Assembly: GCF_014303395.1 (NCBI RefSeq)
Contig: NZ_CP060298.1
Span: 248,001 to 312,000, forward strand
DNA from: Nakamurella sp. PAMC28650
Lineage (GTDB): Bacteria; Actinomycetota; Actinomycetes; Mycobacteriales; Nakamurellaceae
Direction: 5' to 3'
Length of the DNA stretch: 64,000 nt
A model generated the notes under the pieces. The model did no database searches. It had not been told where the DNA came from and was given only the letters and a program-made list of their open reading frames with translations. Position numbers and translations under genes: made by a program. Shown here in pieces: positions 8,081-16,630 of this stretch. Positions within the stretch are counted from its first letter, which is position 1, and each line of letters starts with the position of its first letter.

Positions 8081-9105
8081 GCCGAGGCCCCGACCGCGAC
8101 CTCTGCTTCCGGCTGCGCCGGAACAGCCACCTCGAGGCCGGCCGGCACCGGGAGGTCGTACAGACGCGCCGCGTTGAGCCCGAGGATCTTCTTCTTGGCG
8201 TCGATGGTCAGTTCCGGGTACTCCGTCATGTCCGCCGGGATCTGGAAGTCGACGAACTGCTCCACAAGCCACTTCGGGGTCCAGATCGCGTAGTCCGAAC
8301 TGAACAGGATCTTGTCCTCGCCCACCCAGTACAGGAGCTCGCCGATGATCTGCGCGAAGTACCGCGGGCGGGTGTGCATGAACGGCATCGCCACGGCCAG
8401 GCCGGCGTAGACGTTCGGCTCCTGCGTGGCGATCCAGCAGAAGTCCTCCAGCCGCGGCAGGCCGCAGTGCTCGACGATGAAGTTGAGATCGGTGAAATCT
8501 GTTGCCACCTTGTCGATGTCGGCGACGTCGAAGGCATCTCGGTCGAGCGGCCGGATGGTGGGTCCCTTGTGGACGTGGATGTTCTTGATGCCCAGTTCGC
8601 GGCAGGCCTCGAAATACCGGTAGGCCCAGGGGTCGTCGAGCTTCCAGCCACGGGACTCACCGTGCCATTCCGCCGTGTAGAGCTTGACGCCCTTGAGGTT
8701 GAACCGTGCTGCGTCCTCCCGCAGCTGGATCAGGCCCTGCTCGCCGTTGCGCGGGTCGAAGTGGTGGTTGTACGTCAGTTTCGTCGGGTTGGCCTGGGAC
8801 AGTTCGAAGGCTTCCTGCGTCTGGCCGAACCCATTGTTGTAGAACTCGACCAGGTTCGCCGGCTGGAAGATCGCATGGTCGACGTAACCGTCGGTGAACA
8901 GGTCCTTCATCAGACGCTGACCACCCTGGTAGAGGTACTCGTCGTACGACCAGACCTCCGACTCCGGGCTGAGGTTGCGGTGGTAGTCGTAGAAGCAGTC
9001 GATGAACTGCTTGCCGTGGATGTTGCGCTGATTCGCCTCTCGGGCGTCCCACAGCGCGATGTGGCTGTCGACGATGAAGTAGTCCTGTCCATCCTTGCTG
9101 TACAT
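8077..9105 (-). CDS. amidohydrolase-2 family protein of mim/prm clusters
   Basis: A 342-residue TIM-barrel metal hydrolase. VDSHIALW replaces the usual HxH at the first strand, YNHHFDPRN and NIHVHKG lie mid-protein, FIVEHCGLP carries a metal-ligand-type His, and FSSDYAIW carries the final Asp. The reduction of the first HxH to SHI is notable. GGAGG five bases upstream decides the ATG at 9105. It is the first gene of the coupled operon and divergent from the activator at 9309. Homologues lie directly after the monooxygenase coupling protein gene in mycobacterial mim and Gordonia/Pseudonocardia prm operons; their function has been linked to producing active hydroxylase but is not settled. Confidence 0.82.
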   Translation of the reverse strand: MYSKDGQDYFIVDSHIALWDAREANQRNIHGKQFIDCFYDYHRNLSPESEVWSYDEYLYQGGQRLMKDLFTDGYVDHAIFQPANLVEFYNNGFGQTQEAFELSQANPTKLTYNHHFDPRNGEQGLIQLREDAARFNLKGVKLYTAEWHGESRGWKLDDPWAYRYFEACRELGIKNIHVHKGPTIRPLDRDAFDVADIDKVATDFTDLNFIVEHCGLPRLEDFCWIATQEPNVYAGLAVAMPFMHTRPRYFAQIIGELLYWVGEDKILFSSDYAIWTPKWLVEQFVDFQIPADMTEYPELTIDAKKKILGLNAARLYDLPVPAGLEVAVPAQPEAEVAVGASA

Positions 9106-9188
9106 CAAAACCTCCAGGGGTCAGTGAGCTGGCTCACGCTCTCCAGGGGGACGCTATGACTGTTCCTGGCCCCGCGACACCCTTTCGA

Positions 9189-9230
9189 TGTCTCAAATTG
9201 AGATCCGGAGGGCTGTCCCGATCTGAGACA
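9189..9230. promoter_or_regulatory. two tandem inverted-repeat operators
   Basis: Two 17-base imperfect palindromes, TGTCTCAAATTGAGATC (9189-9205) and TGTCCCGATCTGAGACA (9214-9230), share the pattern TGTCTCA-N3-TGAGACA and have centres 25 bases apart. They lie in the 203-base space between the divergent amidohydrolase and activator starts. Paired sites of this kind are what a Fis-type helix-turn-helix (HTH_8) dimer of the AcoR family would bind, so they are the likely activator sites. Confidence 0.6.
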
Positions 9231-9308
9231 TTCCGGCCCACTCCACGCCTGCTCGGGCGGAGTAGCGTGACCCGGAAGGTGCAACGTCAGCACCCGGGAG
9301 GCTCCGCA

Positions 9309-10847
9309 GTGGACGATCGCCGTAGCTCGCCGCAGGCACGCACTTCGTACGCAGGCTCTCCGCATGCGCGCTCCTCGCACGATCTGCTGGCCCGGGTGGC
9401 AGAGGGCGGGCTGCCCGCCTCCGGCGTGGCCGCACGTGTCCGGGCGTCCTGGCAACGCAGTCAGGCCTACGGGGTCTCGCTCGAACACGTGGAGCCGGTC
9501 TTCACCGGTGCGGTCGACACCGGATCACTTCTCTACGAATGCGGTCAACAGGTGCTCGAGGGGCTCTACGCGACCCTGGCCAACGAGCCGGTCAGCCTGA
9601 TGATCGCGGACAGCGACGGACTCGTCCTCACCAGGTGGTGCAGTGAGCGGGCGATCGGCAGATCGCTCGACAAGGTGCACCTGGCACCGGGTTTCTACTA
9701 CGCCGAGCGCAACGCCGGCACCAATGGTCTCGGCCTCGCGCTGGCCGATCGGGTCCCGACCCTGGTCCGCGGCGAGGAGCACTACTGCAGCGACCTGCGC
9801 GGTTACACCTGCGCGGCGGTGCCGGTGCTGGATCCGTTGACGGGCGATCTTGCGGGCAGCGTCAACCTGACCACCTGGGCGGATACGTCCGCCGACCTGC
9901 TGCTGGCTTTGGCCCAGTCCGCGGCCAGCAACACTTCGGCGCTGATGTTGTTGCGCGCCAGCGGACGTCGGCACCGCCCGGCGCCGCGCGGCGAGGTCAC
10001 GCACGTGTACCCGGACCGGATCGCCTCCGGTGACACCGACGCCTGCCGATCGCTCGTCTGGAGAGACGCCATCATCCAGGCGCAGGCGTCGATGTCGGCC
10101 GGCCACGTGGTGGCCGTCGTCGGTGAACCCGGCGCCGGGAAGACGGCACTCGTCTCGATGGCGCGGCGGCAGGTCACCCGCGGCGAACGGCTGCTGAACG
10201 TCCGCCCACCGGCTCCGGAGGAGTTGGAGGGCTGGCTGGACCTCTGGACCCCTGAACTACGGCACACCGACACCTGCGTCCTGGTCTCACAGGTCGAATC
10301 GCTACCGGCGTGGGCCGCCGGCGAGCTGGCCACGGCATTCGGATCGGCTGTCCGGCGCGGCGCGGGGCCGGCGAATTTCGTGTTGACCGCACGAGGGTTC
10401 GCCGACATCCCGGATCCGCTGAAGACGTTGGTGGACACCGTGGTCGAGGCTCCGCCATTGCGCAGGCGGACCGAGGACATCGTCCCGTTGGCGCGCTATT
10501 TCGCCCAGGAAGAGCGGCGTCGTGACGTCGTCTTCACCCCGATGGCGGCCCGGGCACTGATGGCCTTCGACTGGCCGGAGAACGTGAAGCAGCTCAAGCG
10601 GGTGGCACGACAGGCGGCCGCCCGCACCGACATGGTCGACTCACAACACCTACCGCCCGAGGTCTTCAGCGGTAGGGCCCGTCCGTTGAACCGTCTGGAC
10701 AACATGAAGCGGGACGAGATCATCCGTTGCCTGACGGAGCCCGGTACCACGGTGGCCCAGGCGGCCGCGAAGCTCGGAATGGGCCGGGCCACCGTCTATC
10801 GCAAGATCGCCGAGTACGACATCAGGTTGCCCGGCCGTTCCGGCTGA
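9309..10847 (+). CDS. AcoR/MimR-like activator with GAF, degenerate AAA+ and Fis-type HTH
   Basis: A 512-residue regulator. Residues about 70-215 form a GAF-like sensor (ERNAGTNGLGLAL, CAAVPVLDP). A shortened AAA+ domain follows with Walker A GEPGAGKT at 272-279 but no GAFTGA loop, so it cannot contact sigma-54 in the normal way. The C-terminus has RRTEDIVPLARYF, FDWPENVKQL and an HTH_8 (TVAQAAAKLGMGRATVYRKI). GGGAGG seven bases upstream fixes the GTG at 9309. MimR of Mycobacterium smegmatis, needed for mimABCD induction in an organism without sigma-54, has this same build. It probably activates the divergent operon through the two palindromes at 9189-9230, in response to a ketone, alcohol or similar effector. 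Confidence 0.82.
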   Translation: MDDRRSSPQARTSYAGSPHARSSHDLLARVAEGGLPASGVAARVRASWQRSQAYGVSLEHVEPVFTGAVDTGSLLYECGQQVLEGLYATLANEPVSLMIADSDGLVLTRWCSERAIGRSLDKVHLAPGFYYAERNAGTNGLGLALADRVPTLVRGEEHYCSDLRGYTCAAVPVLDPLTGDLAGSVNLTTWADTSADLLLALAQSAASNTSALMLLRASGRRHRPAPRGEVTHVYPDRIASGDTDACRSLVWRDAIIQAQASMSAGHVVAVVGEPGAGKTALVSMARRQVTRGERLLNVRPPAPEELEGWLDLWTPELRHTDTCVLVSQVESLPAWAAGELATAFGSAVRRGAGPANFVLTARGFADIPDPLKTLVDTVVEAPPLRRRTEDIVPLARYFAQEERRRDVVFTPMAARALMAFDWPENVKQLKRVARQAAARTDMVDSQHLPPEVFSGRARPLNRLDNMKRDEIIRCLTEPGTTVAQAAAKLGMGRATVYRKIAEYDIRLPGRSG

Positions 10848-10869
10848 CGCCGAATGTCCACCGGGCGTC
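10846..10869 (+). terminator. short hairpin with T run after the activator gene
   Basis: GACGCC and GGCGTC form a 6-bp stem with a 12-base loop, directly overlapping the activator's stop codon and followed by TTT. It is modest but correctly placed. Confidence 0.45.
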
Positions 10870-11461
10870 TTTAGCAGCAGAGCCTGCTTTCACCGGTGCT
10901 TCCCACCACCGACCGGCGGGTCCGCAACCGGTCCTGGACCGGGTCGGGCGCATACCCCGCCACCGTTGTCCCCCGGAGTTCGACGCACCCAACAGGCCAG
11001 AGCATTTGCCGGGCGACGGTAAGTCGCCTTGAGATCACCTCATGGGCATTCAACGACCGGGCAATTGCCGGCTACGGCGGAGCGGGTTTCGTCGACGAGG
11101 GCCGCCGCCGAGAGGTCGTCTTCCATGACGGAGCGTTCCACGATCAGGTCCTGCTCTCCGTTCTCGAGCATGATTGGCGCGACCGGCCTCCGATCGTCTG
11201 AACGGACTTCACGAGTCGAGTTGCTGAGGCTCTGATCCACCCTAGCTCTTCCCACTTCCGTTCCGCAGTCGCCCGCACCCCGGAACGGGGGTCAGGATCT
11301 GCAAGCTGGGATTCGGTGGGACGGGACGACGATGTCGGGACCACGGTGTCGGTGATCCGGGTCGAACTCCTGGCCCTTCGCATCGCTCTCATTGCCTACG
11401 ATGTAGTTTTCCGATTTGGAGATGCATCTGTGCAGTTCAGTGTTAGACTACGAATATAGGT
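10870..11461. other. non-coding stretch between activator gene and IS1595
   Basis: I see no convincing gene here: open frames are short, have shadow-like composition and lack ribosome-binding sites. The last 60 bases before the IS are clearly AT-richer than the surroundings (TAGTTTTCCGATTTGG, TTAGACTACGAATATAGG) and look like the original promoter region of the DUF222 gene now separated from it by the element. Confidence 0.5.
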
Positions 11462-12492
11462 ACCGGGTAGCTGCTTGAGTAAAGTTCAGAACGGGACGTC
11501 CACTGCTGCAACAGGATTGCGCAGTTCAGCGAGCGGGTGTGGGTCTGTGTTCACGGCCTGCTGCAACAGTCGGTAGAACAAAAGCCCGCGACTCTTCGAG
11601 GTGCGTCGGTTGAACCGGAATGTGTATTCGTCCAGGTAGTAGGCCAGGTGCTCCTGGGAGACCGCGTAATGCAGGGTGCCGGTCAGCCAGCGTTTGAGCA
11701 GCGAGGCGACCATGTGGACGCCGGGGAGGTTGATGTGGGCGGGCTCGGCGCTGTCGGTCCCGACGAACGCGACGTGCTCGTAGCCGGCCGCGGTCAGCTT
11801 CTTCAGGTAGTTGGCGCCATCGGTTCTGACCGTTGATCCTTTGGCGATGACGCGGTCGGCGAAGCCGAGCATGCTGACCGATCGGGCTGTCTCGGCCAGC
11901 TCGATGCGGACCCTGCCCAGCTTGCGGCCGGGGATCGATTCCACTGCGATCATCGCCGCGGTGTGGTCCTTCACGCCGCCTGCGCGGCCGCGAGGCTCGT
12001 TGCCGATGAACACTTCATCTAACTCCACCACACCGGAGAGCAACTCCCGCTCGGGGCGGACCATCGCCCGGCGTAGCTTCTGCAGCCACGCCCACGCTGT
12101 TTCGTAGGATCCGAAACCCAGCACCCGCTGCAGACCTTGCGCGGACATCCCGTTCTTCTGCGAGGTGATGAACCAGATCGCCGCGAACCACGTCGACAGC
12201 GGCGTCCGGAGCCGGTGGAAGATCGTGCCGGCGGTCACCGACGTCTGCCGGCCACACCTGGTGCACATCCATTTCGCCTTCGCCGTACGCCAACCGCCGG
12301 GCGCCCCGCACACCGGACACACAAACCCCTGGGGCCACCGCAGACGCTCCAGATACGCCAGACACGACGAGTCATCCGGGAACCACTCCAGCAACTCCTG
12401 AAAGGTCCGGGGGTAATCGACACCACCGACCGGGTAGGCACACACTGGCTCTGACATGGCCAAATACAACTTGACTCAAGCAGCTACCCAGT
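11462..12492 (-). mobile_element. IS1595-family insertion sequence, copy 1
   Basis: A 1,031-bp element bounded by inverted repeats of the form ACYGGGTAGCTGCTTGAGT. The flanks are ATATAGGT and ACATAGGT, an 8-bp target duplication with one mismatch, as expected for IS1595. It carries one transposase gene and is almost identical to the copy at 24456-25486. The left end has ACCGGG where the other copy has ACTGGG. It sits 45 bases upstream of the DUF222 gene. Confidence 0.9.
11486..12457 (-). CDS. IS1595-family (ISXO2-like) transposase
   Basis: A 323-residue transposase. The N-terminal zinc ribbon is CPVCGAPGGW...CTRCGRQTS; the catalytic core has VVELDEVFIGN (first Asp), VRTDGANYL (second Asp), and the C-terminal block SLLKRWLTGT...HLAYYLDEYTFRFNRR that is typical of DDE_Tnp_IS1595, with His where the third catalytic residue is expected, as in other members. 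The ATG at 12457 (MSEPV) is intact here, whereas copy 2 has TTG at the same place. It looks functional. Confidence 0.9.
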   Translation of the reverse strand: MSEPVCAYPVGGVDYPRTFQELLEWFPDDSSCLAYLERLRWPQGFVCPVCGAPGGWRTAKAKWMCTRCGRQTSVTAGTIFHRLRTPLSTWFAAIWFITSQKNGMSAQGLQRVLGFGSYETAWAWLQKLRRAMVRPERELLSGVVELDEVFIGNEPRGRAGGVKDHTAAMIAVESIPGRKLGRVRIELAETARSVSMLGFADRVIAKGSTVRTDGANYLKKLTAAGYEHVAFVGTDSAEPAHINLPGVHMVASLLKRWLTGTLHYAVSQEHLAYYLDEYTFRFNRRTSKSRGLLFYRLLQQAVNTDPHPLAELRNPVAAVDVPF

Positions 12493-12537
12493 ACATAGGT
12501 TCGATCCAGTCTGGGGGCTGCGGGCGGTGGTTCTGCG

Positions 12538-14721
12538 GTGGCGGTCGCTGCAGCGGGTCTGCCCGGGGTCGGGTCGTTGGCGGTGTTGGCTGCTGTTGAT
12601 CCGGCTGCGTTGTCCCCTTCTGATCTGGTCGATGCGGTGATCACCGCTGAACGGTTGTTGGCGTATGTGAATGCGTTGCAGGCCCGGTTGTTGGCGGAGT
12701 TGGGGCGCCCGCACCGCTGCGGGGATGTCACCGCGTTGGTGGCCGCTCTGGTGGACAAGGCCGGGCAGGGCCGCGGACCGGACGGGCTGGTGGATCCGGT
12801 AGTGGTGGCGGAGTTGACCTGCGACCGCAGCATCGGGGTGGCCGCCACGGAGGTGGCGGCGGTGTTGGACTGGTCGCCGGTGACGGCGAAGATCCGGATC
12901 GGGCAGTCGATGCGGCTGGAAACGGCGCTGCCCCGGACGTTGGATGCGTTGTGGGCGGGGCGGGTGGATGTGGGGCGGGTCCGGATGATCGTGGACCGGA
13001 CCGCGGTGCTGTCGCCGCAGGTGTGCCGCCAGGTGGAGCGGCGGATTTTGCGGTGTGTGAAGGGCCGGTCCAAGGCGCGGTTGGAGACGATCGTGGACCG
13101 GGAGGTGATCCTGGCCGACCCGGCGGCGGCGGAGCACCGGCGGGTCAAAGCGGTGGCCGACCGGGGTGTGACGCACCGGCCGGACCGGGACGGGATGGGG
13201 ATCATCAACGCCCTGGTGCCGGCGGAGGCGGCGGTGATGGTGTTCACGTTGATCGATCTGATCGCCGATGCGAACAAGGGACTTGATGCCCGGAGCGTGG
13301 ATCAGCGTCGCGCTGATGCGGTCGCCGACATCGCCCAGGAGTTGTTGACGTTCGGGTTCGTGGATCTGCACGGCCTGATCGCCCGCGCCGAACACGCCAC
13401 CGCCACCGACACTGCGCACACCGGGCCTGCCGGGCCTGCCGGGCCTGCTGCTCCGGCTGGCACGGCTGAGCCCGACATGGGTGAACGGACCGACCCGGAC
13501 GACGCTGCTCCCCACGACGCTGCTCCCCACGACGCAGCTCCCGCGGGTCGCCCGGTCGGGTCTGTCTCCGGCGGGGTGGATCTCGCTGATCGGGCGGGGC
13601 GGTGGGCGCGGGCGTTGTCACGGCACGGCCGCCGGCCGCACCTGAATGTGACGGGGGCGTGGTCCACGGTGATCGGGTGGGATGATCTGCCCGGGCAGCT
13701 GGATGGGCATGGGGTGATCACCGCGCAGCTGCTGCGCCAGATCGCCGTGTCGTGGGGGACGTTGACCGCCGTCGGGGTGGATCCGGTGACCGGGACGGCC
13801 ACTGCGGTCGGGGCGTTGACCTATCGGCCCGGGCAGCAACTGTGCGATCAGGTGGTGGTGTTGTCCGGGACGTGCCGGATGGCCGGGTGTGCGATGCCGG
13901 CGTGGAAGTGCGACATCGACCACCTGGACCCGTTCGACCACCAGGATCCCACCCGAGGTGGGAAGACGTTGTTGTGCAACAGTATTTCGTTGTGCACGTG
14001 GCATCATCTGTTGAAGCACCACACGGATTGGACGCCGCAGCTGCAACCGGACCTGTCGATCCGGTGGACCACCAACACCGGCCACCACGCCATCTCCCAT
14101 CCGCGGGAGTTCACCCTGCCCGGCGAGTGGCTCCGACCACCACCATCGGCGTTGGCTGAGCCGGGTGTCCAGTCTTCAGGAGAGAAGACTGCCCCGGACC
14201 GGGTAGCAGGCCCGGCGGACACCGAACCGGACGAGACGAGGGTGATCATCGGCCCGACCGTCTTCGGCCCGACGATCCCGGTGGTCCCGGCCGGCGCCGA
14301 CTGGATCGAGCCGAACACCGAACTGGAGGACCCCGCCACCATCCCGCACCCCGGCAGCGTCGAAATCACCACCTACCGGATCCTGCGCCGACAGTCCCGG
14401 GAACATTCCCTGCGCAGGCTGGCCACCCTGCGCACCGCGCTGGACCCCGTCGAGCAACGCAAACGGGACTTCATCGCCGGCAAACAGTTCGACACCGACG
14501 GCCACCAATTCGACCCGGCCGACTTCGACGCCGCCACCCGCGAAAAAGCCGACCTCACCGAAACCTTCCAGATCGCCGCCCTACTCGAACGATCCCGACG
14601 ACCGGCCAGGGCAAAGAAACGACCATTCGACCCACGCCCACCCGGTGAAACGCTGCCTGACCGGCCGGCGCCCGACCGGGCGGCGCCCAGTGAACCGATG
14701 CCAGAGGATCCTCCCTTCTGA
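12538..14721 (+). CDS. DUF222 / HNH endonuclease (13E12 repeat family) protein
   Basis: A 727-residue member of the actinobacterial DUF222 family. The first 280 residues are the helical DUF222 domain (SDLVDAVITAERLLAYVNALQ...RRADAVADIAQELL). A low-complexity linker has GPAGPAGPA and three DAAPH-type repeats encoded by 15-base DNA repeats near 13501. The HNH motif follows (CRMAGC...CDIDHLDPF...NSISLCTWHHLLKHH). The C-terminal 230 residues are charged and disordered-looking. The only plausible start is the GTG at 12538, as an in-frame stop lies 42 bases upstream. The family is linked to phage-like REP13E12 elements; its target is unknown. IS1595 now occupies its upstream region, and a 16-bp repeat array follows it. 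Confidence 0.85.
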   Translation: MAVAAAGLPGVGSLAVLAAVDPAALSPSDLVDAVITAERLLAYVNALQARLLAELGRPHRCGDVTALVAALVDKAGQGRGPDGLVDPVVVAELTCDRSIGVAATEVAAVLDWSPVTAKIRIGQSMRLETALPRTLDALWAGRVDVGRVRMIVDRTAVLSPQVCRQVERRILRCVKGRSKARLETIVDREVILADPAAAEHRRVKAVADRGVTHRPDRDGMGIINALVPAEAAVMVFTLIDLIADANKGLDARSVDQRRADAVADIAQELLTFGFVDLHGLIARAEHATATDTAHTGPAGPAGPAAPAGTAEPDMGERTDPDDAAPHDAAPHDAAPAGRPVGSVSGGVDLADRAGRWARALSRHGRRPHLNVTGAWSTVIGWDDLPGQLDGHGVITAQLLRQIAVSWGTLTAVGVDPVTGTATAVGALTYRPGQQLCDQVVVLSGTCRMAGCAMPAWKCDIDHLDPFDHQDPTRGGKTLLCNSISLCTWHHLLKHHTDWTPQLQPDLSIRWTTNTGHHAISHPREFTLPGEWLRPPPSALAEPGVQSSGEKTAPDRVAGPADTEPDETRVIIGPTVFGPTIPVVPAGADWIEPNTELEDPATIPHPGSVEITTYRILRRQSREHSLRRLATLRTALDPVEQRKRDFIAGKQFDTDGHQFDPADFDAATREKADLTETFQIAALLERSRRPARAKKRPFDPRPPGETLPDRPAPDRAAPSEPMPEDPPF

Positions 14722-14804
14722 ACGATCCGGCTGATACTCGGATGGGCGATCAGGACAGATCAGCGCTACCCATACCTCCCAGGGCCACCGCGCCCCCGAG
14801 ACTC

Positions 14805-14947
14805 TGTTCGATGAGAACCCTGTTCGATGCGACCCCTGTTCGATATGACCCCTTTTCGATATGACCCCTGCTCGATGCGAACCCGGCTCGATGTGACCCC
14901 TGCTCGAAGAGAGCCTGTTGCAGGAAGCCCCTGTTCGCTGCGGACCA
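14805..14947. repeat. 16-bp tandem repeat array, about nine units
   Basis: Unit starts occur every 16 bases at 14805, 14821, 14837, 14853, 14869, 14885 and 14901, with two diverged units near 14916 and 14932. The consensus is CTGTTCGATGTGACCC with variation at a few positions. The period is not a multiple of three, so this is a DNA-level repeat rather than a coding one. It lies between the DUF222 gene and the PfpI gene. Confidence 0.85.
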
Positions 14948-15184
14948 GTCGCCGGCGAACCTCCGCGAGGGACCGGCCAGGGTCCGCACCAGGGTTTACC
15001 GCTGGCCCCCGCTGGGCAAATCGTTGTTGCGGTTGCCGACATCGGGCCCGGCAGACGCGCTGTTCACGACGGTGTCATCGATTGACCGCGCCGTCCACAT
15101 CTGGTCGGCGGCCTGGTGACGACCACTGTCGCCCGCTCCACCAGCAACATTCGAATGAAGACCCAGCAGAGAAATGAGCGCGCA

Positions 15185-15748
15185 ATGAGCAAGGAACTTT
15201 CGGGCAAGCGGATTGCCTTCCTGGTCGCCAACTCCGGAGTGGAGCAGGTCGAGCTGACCGGCCCTTGGCAGGCCGTCAAGGACGCGGGTGGAGAACCAGT
15301 CCTGATCGCACCGGAGAAGGACACGGTGCAGGCGCTCAACGATGACATCGAGATCGGCGATACCTTCGAGCCAGATCTCGCGGTGGCCGATGCGTCCGCC
15401 GCCGACTTCGCCGCCCTGGTCCTCCCGGGCGGCGTGGCGAGTCCTGACAAGCTCCGCCTCGTCACCGAGGCCATGGAATTCGTGAAAGCCTTTGCCGCCG
15501 CGGGTAAGCCCATTGCAGCTATCTGCCACGGACCGTGGTCCCTGGTGGAGACGGGACTGGTCCGCGGCAAGACCCTGACCAGTTGGCCGAGCCTGCAGAC
15601 CGACATCCGCAATGCCGGTGGCCAGTGGCTCGACAGCGAGGTGTTCGTCTGTCCCGCAGAGGGATTCGACCTGGTCACCAGCCGGAAGCCCGACGATCTC
15701 GATGCCTTCGACAAGGCGTTGGTCTCCACCTTCGCGAAGACGGGCTGA
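15185..15748 (+). CDS. PfpI/DJ-1-family protein (type 1 glutamine amidotransferase-like)
   Basis: A 187-residue DJ-1/PfpI protein like E. coli YhbO. The nucleophile elbow AAICHGPW carries Cys114-His115, and Glu20 lies in GVEQVEL as in the family. KTLTSWPSLQTDIRNAGG and WLDSEVFVCP are characteristic. The ATG at 15185 (MSKELSGKRI) is preferred over one ten codons upstream because it sits next to the first strand. Family members act in stress protection against oxidants and reactive carbonyls, as deglycases or chaperones; which applies here is not known. Confidence 0.88.
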   Translation: MSKELSGKRIAFLVANSGVEQVELTGPWQAVKDAGGEPVLIAPEKDTVQALNDDIEIGDTFEPDLAVADASAADFAALVLPGGVASPDKLRLVTEAMEFVKAFAAAGKPIAAICHGPWSLVETGLVRGKTLTSWPSLQTDIRNAGGQWLDSEVFVCPAEGFDLVTSRKPDDLDAFDKALVSTFAKTG

Positions 15749-15805
15749 GCCGGCACAGCACGCTCTTGCGAACAGACGTCGGGGTAGTAGCACCAACGAC
15801 CCGGT

Positions 15806-16105
15806 CTACTGCAGTGCGCTCTTCAGATCGGCGAGGCTCGGAAGACCGGCCGCACCAAATGATGTCGGATAGACCCGGCAACTGATACCCGGCAGGCGCC
15901 CAGGATCGCCGAACAGATCCAGGCCGTTCACGAAGAAACTGGGCGAGCCGAGGAAATTGATCCGAGCAGCCTCGGCCGGGTCGGTGATCACCTGGGTGGA
16001 GATCTCCACCCGCCCGAGGTCCAACTCATCGAGTGCGCGCCGGAGCAACGCCGTCGCGGGCGCCTCGTTCGGACAGTCCACCACCACCAGCAGTTCCACC
16101 TTCAT
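15806..16105 (-). CDS. thioredoxin-fold protein, alkylmercury-lyase-like
   Basis: A 99-residue protein starting MKVELLVVVDCPNEAPA with a single-Cys DCPN motif where thioredoxins have CxxC, followed by a helix, the VITDPAEAARINFLGSPSFFVNGLDLF strand-turn segment with the cis-Pro, and a second Cys in GISCRVY. Small proteins of this shape are often annotated as thioredoxin or alkylmercury lyase-related and occur in metal regions. It is downstream of the ArsR gene on the same strand with a 156-base gap, so it may belong to the metal operon. Confidence 0.65.
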   Translation of the reverse strand: MKVELLVVVDCPNEAPATALLRRALDELDLGRVEISTQVITDPAEAARINFLGSPSFFVNGLDLFGDPGRLPGISCRVYPTSFGAAGLPSLADLKSALQ

Positions 16106-16261
16106 GGTCGTCAGGCTAGGCCGAGGCCGGACGCGAGCGATCGGATGGGCGAAATCAGTCGGGCGAAATCCCCGAGATGTGAGCCAGACCGTCCGCGATG
16201 GCAACGACATGGAAGACCGGGCCGCGCTTTTCGTCTTCACCGCAGTGGTCGACGGCGGGCT

Positions 16262-16630
16262 TCAGTCGCCGGTACGGGTCATCGCGACCAGCCGACGCAA
16301 GCAGGTGTCGCGCAACGGTTCCGGGAAGTTGTCGGCCAATCGGTTGTAGACGACGCGGCCCTGCTTGCGGGTGGTGACCAGGCCGGCAGACCGCAGCAAC
16401 CGCAGTGCGTAGGACACGGAGTCCTCACTCACTTCCAGCGCCAGGGCGAGGTCGCCCACACATAGCTCCTCGGCGACGTCCAACGCGTAGATGAGTCGCA
16501 GTCTGACCGGATCGGCCATCATCGACAGCAACCCGGTGAGGCGCGCGGCGTCATCGGCGGACGGAAGCCGGGACTTGGCGTGGGCCACCCGCAGCGGGTC
16601 GATGGGGTGCTCGTGATCAGTGATGCTCAT
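16262..16630 (-). CDS. ArsR/SmtB-family metalloregulator
   Basis: A 122-residue winged helix repressor. LTGLLSMMADPVRLRLIYALDVAEELCVGDLALALEVSEDSVSYALRLLRSAGLVTTRKQGRVVYNRL is the ArsR domain, and ELCVGDL is the alpha-3 metal-site motif of SmtB-type proteins. A second Cys lies in DTCLRRL near the C-terminus, and the N-terminus has several His residues (TDHEHP). The ATG at 16630 lies inside the end of the permease gene, so the two are co-transcribed and this is probably the metal sensor for that exporter. Confidence 0.87.
   Translation of the reverse strand: MSITDHEHPIDPLRVAHAKSRLPSADDAARLTGLLSMMADPVRLRLIYALDVAEELCVGDLALALEVSEDSVSYALRLLRSAGLVTTRKQGRVVYNRLADNFPEPLRDTCLRRLVAMTRTGD

Noticed and set aside
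10870-11461. A possible small gene on either strand near 11040-11255.
   Set aside because: No ribosome-binding site, no family resemblance and shadow-like composition.
13501-13545. Separate repeat element inside the DUF222 gene.
   Set aside because: The 15-base repeats are in frame and simply encode the DAAPH linker.
14805-14947. CRISPR array.
   Set aside because: Units are 16 bases and contiguous with no unique spacers, and no cas genes are present.
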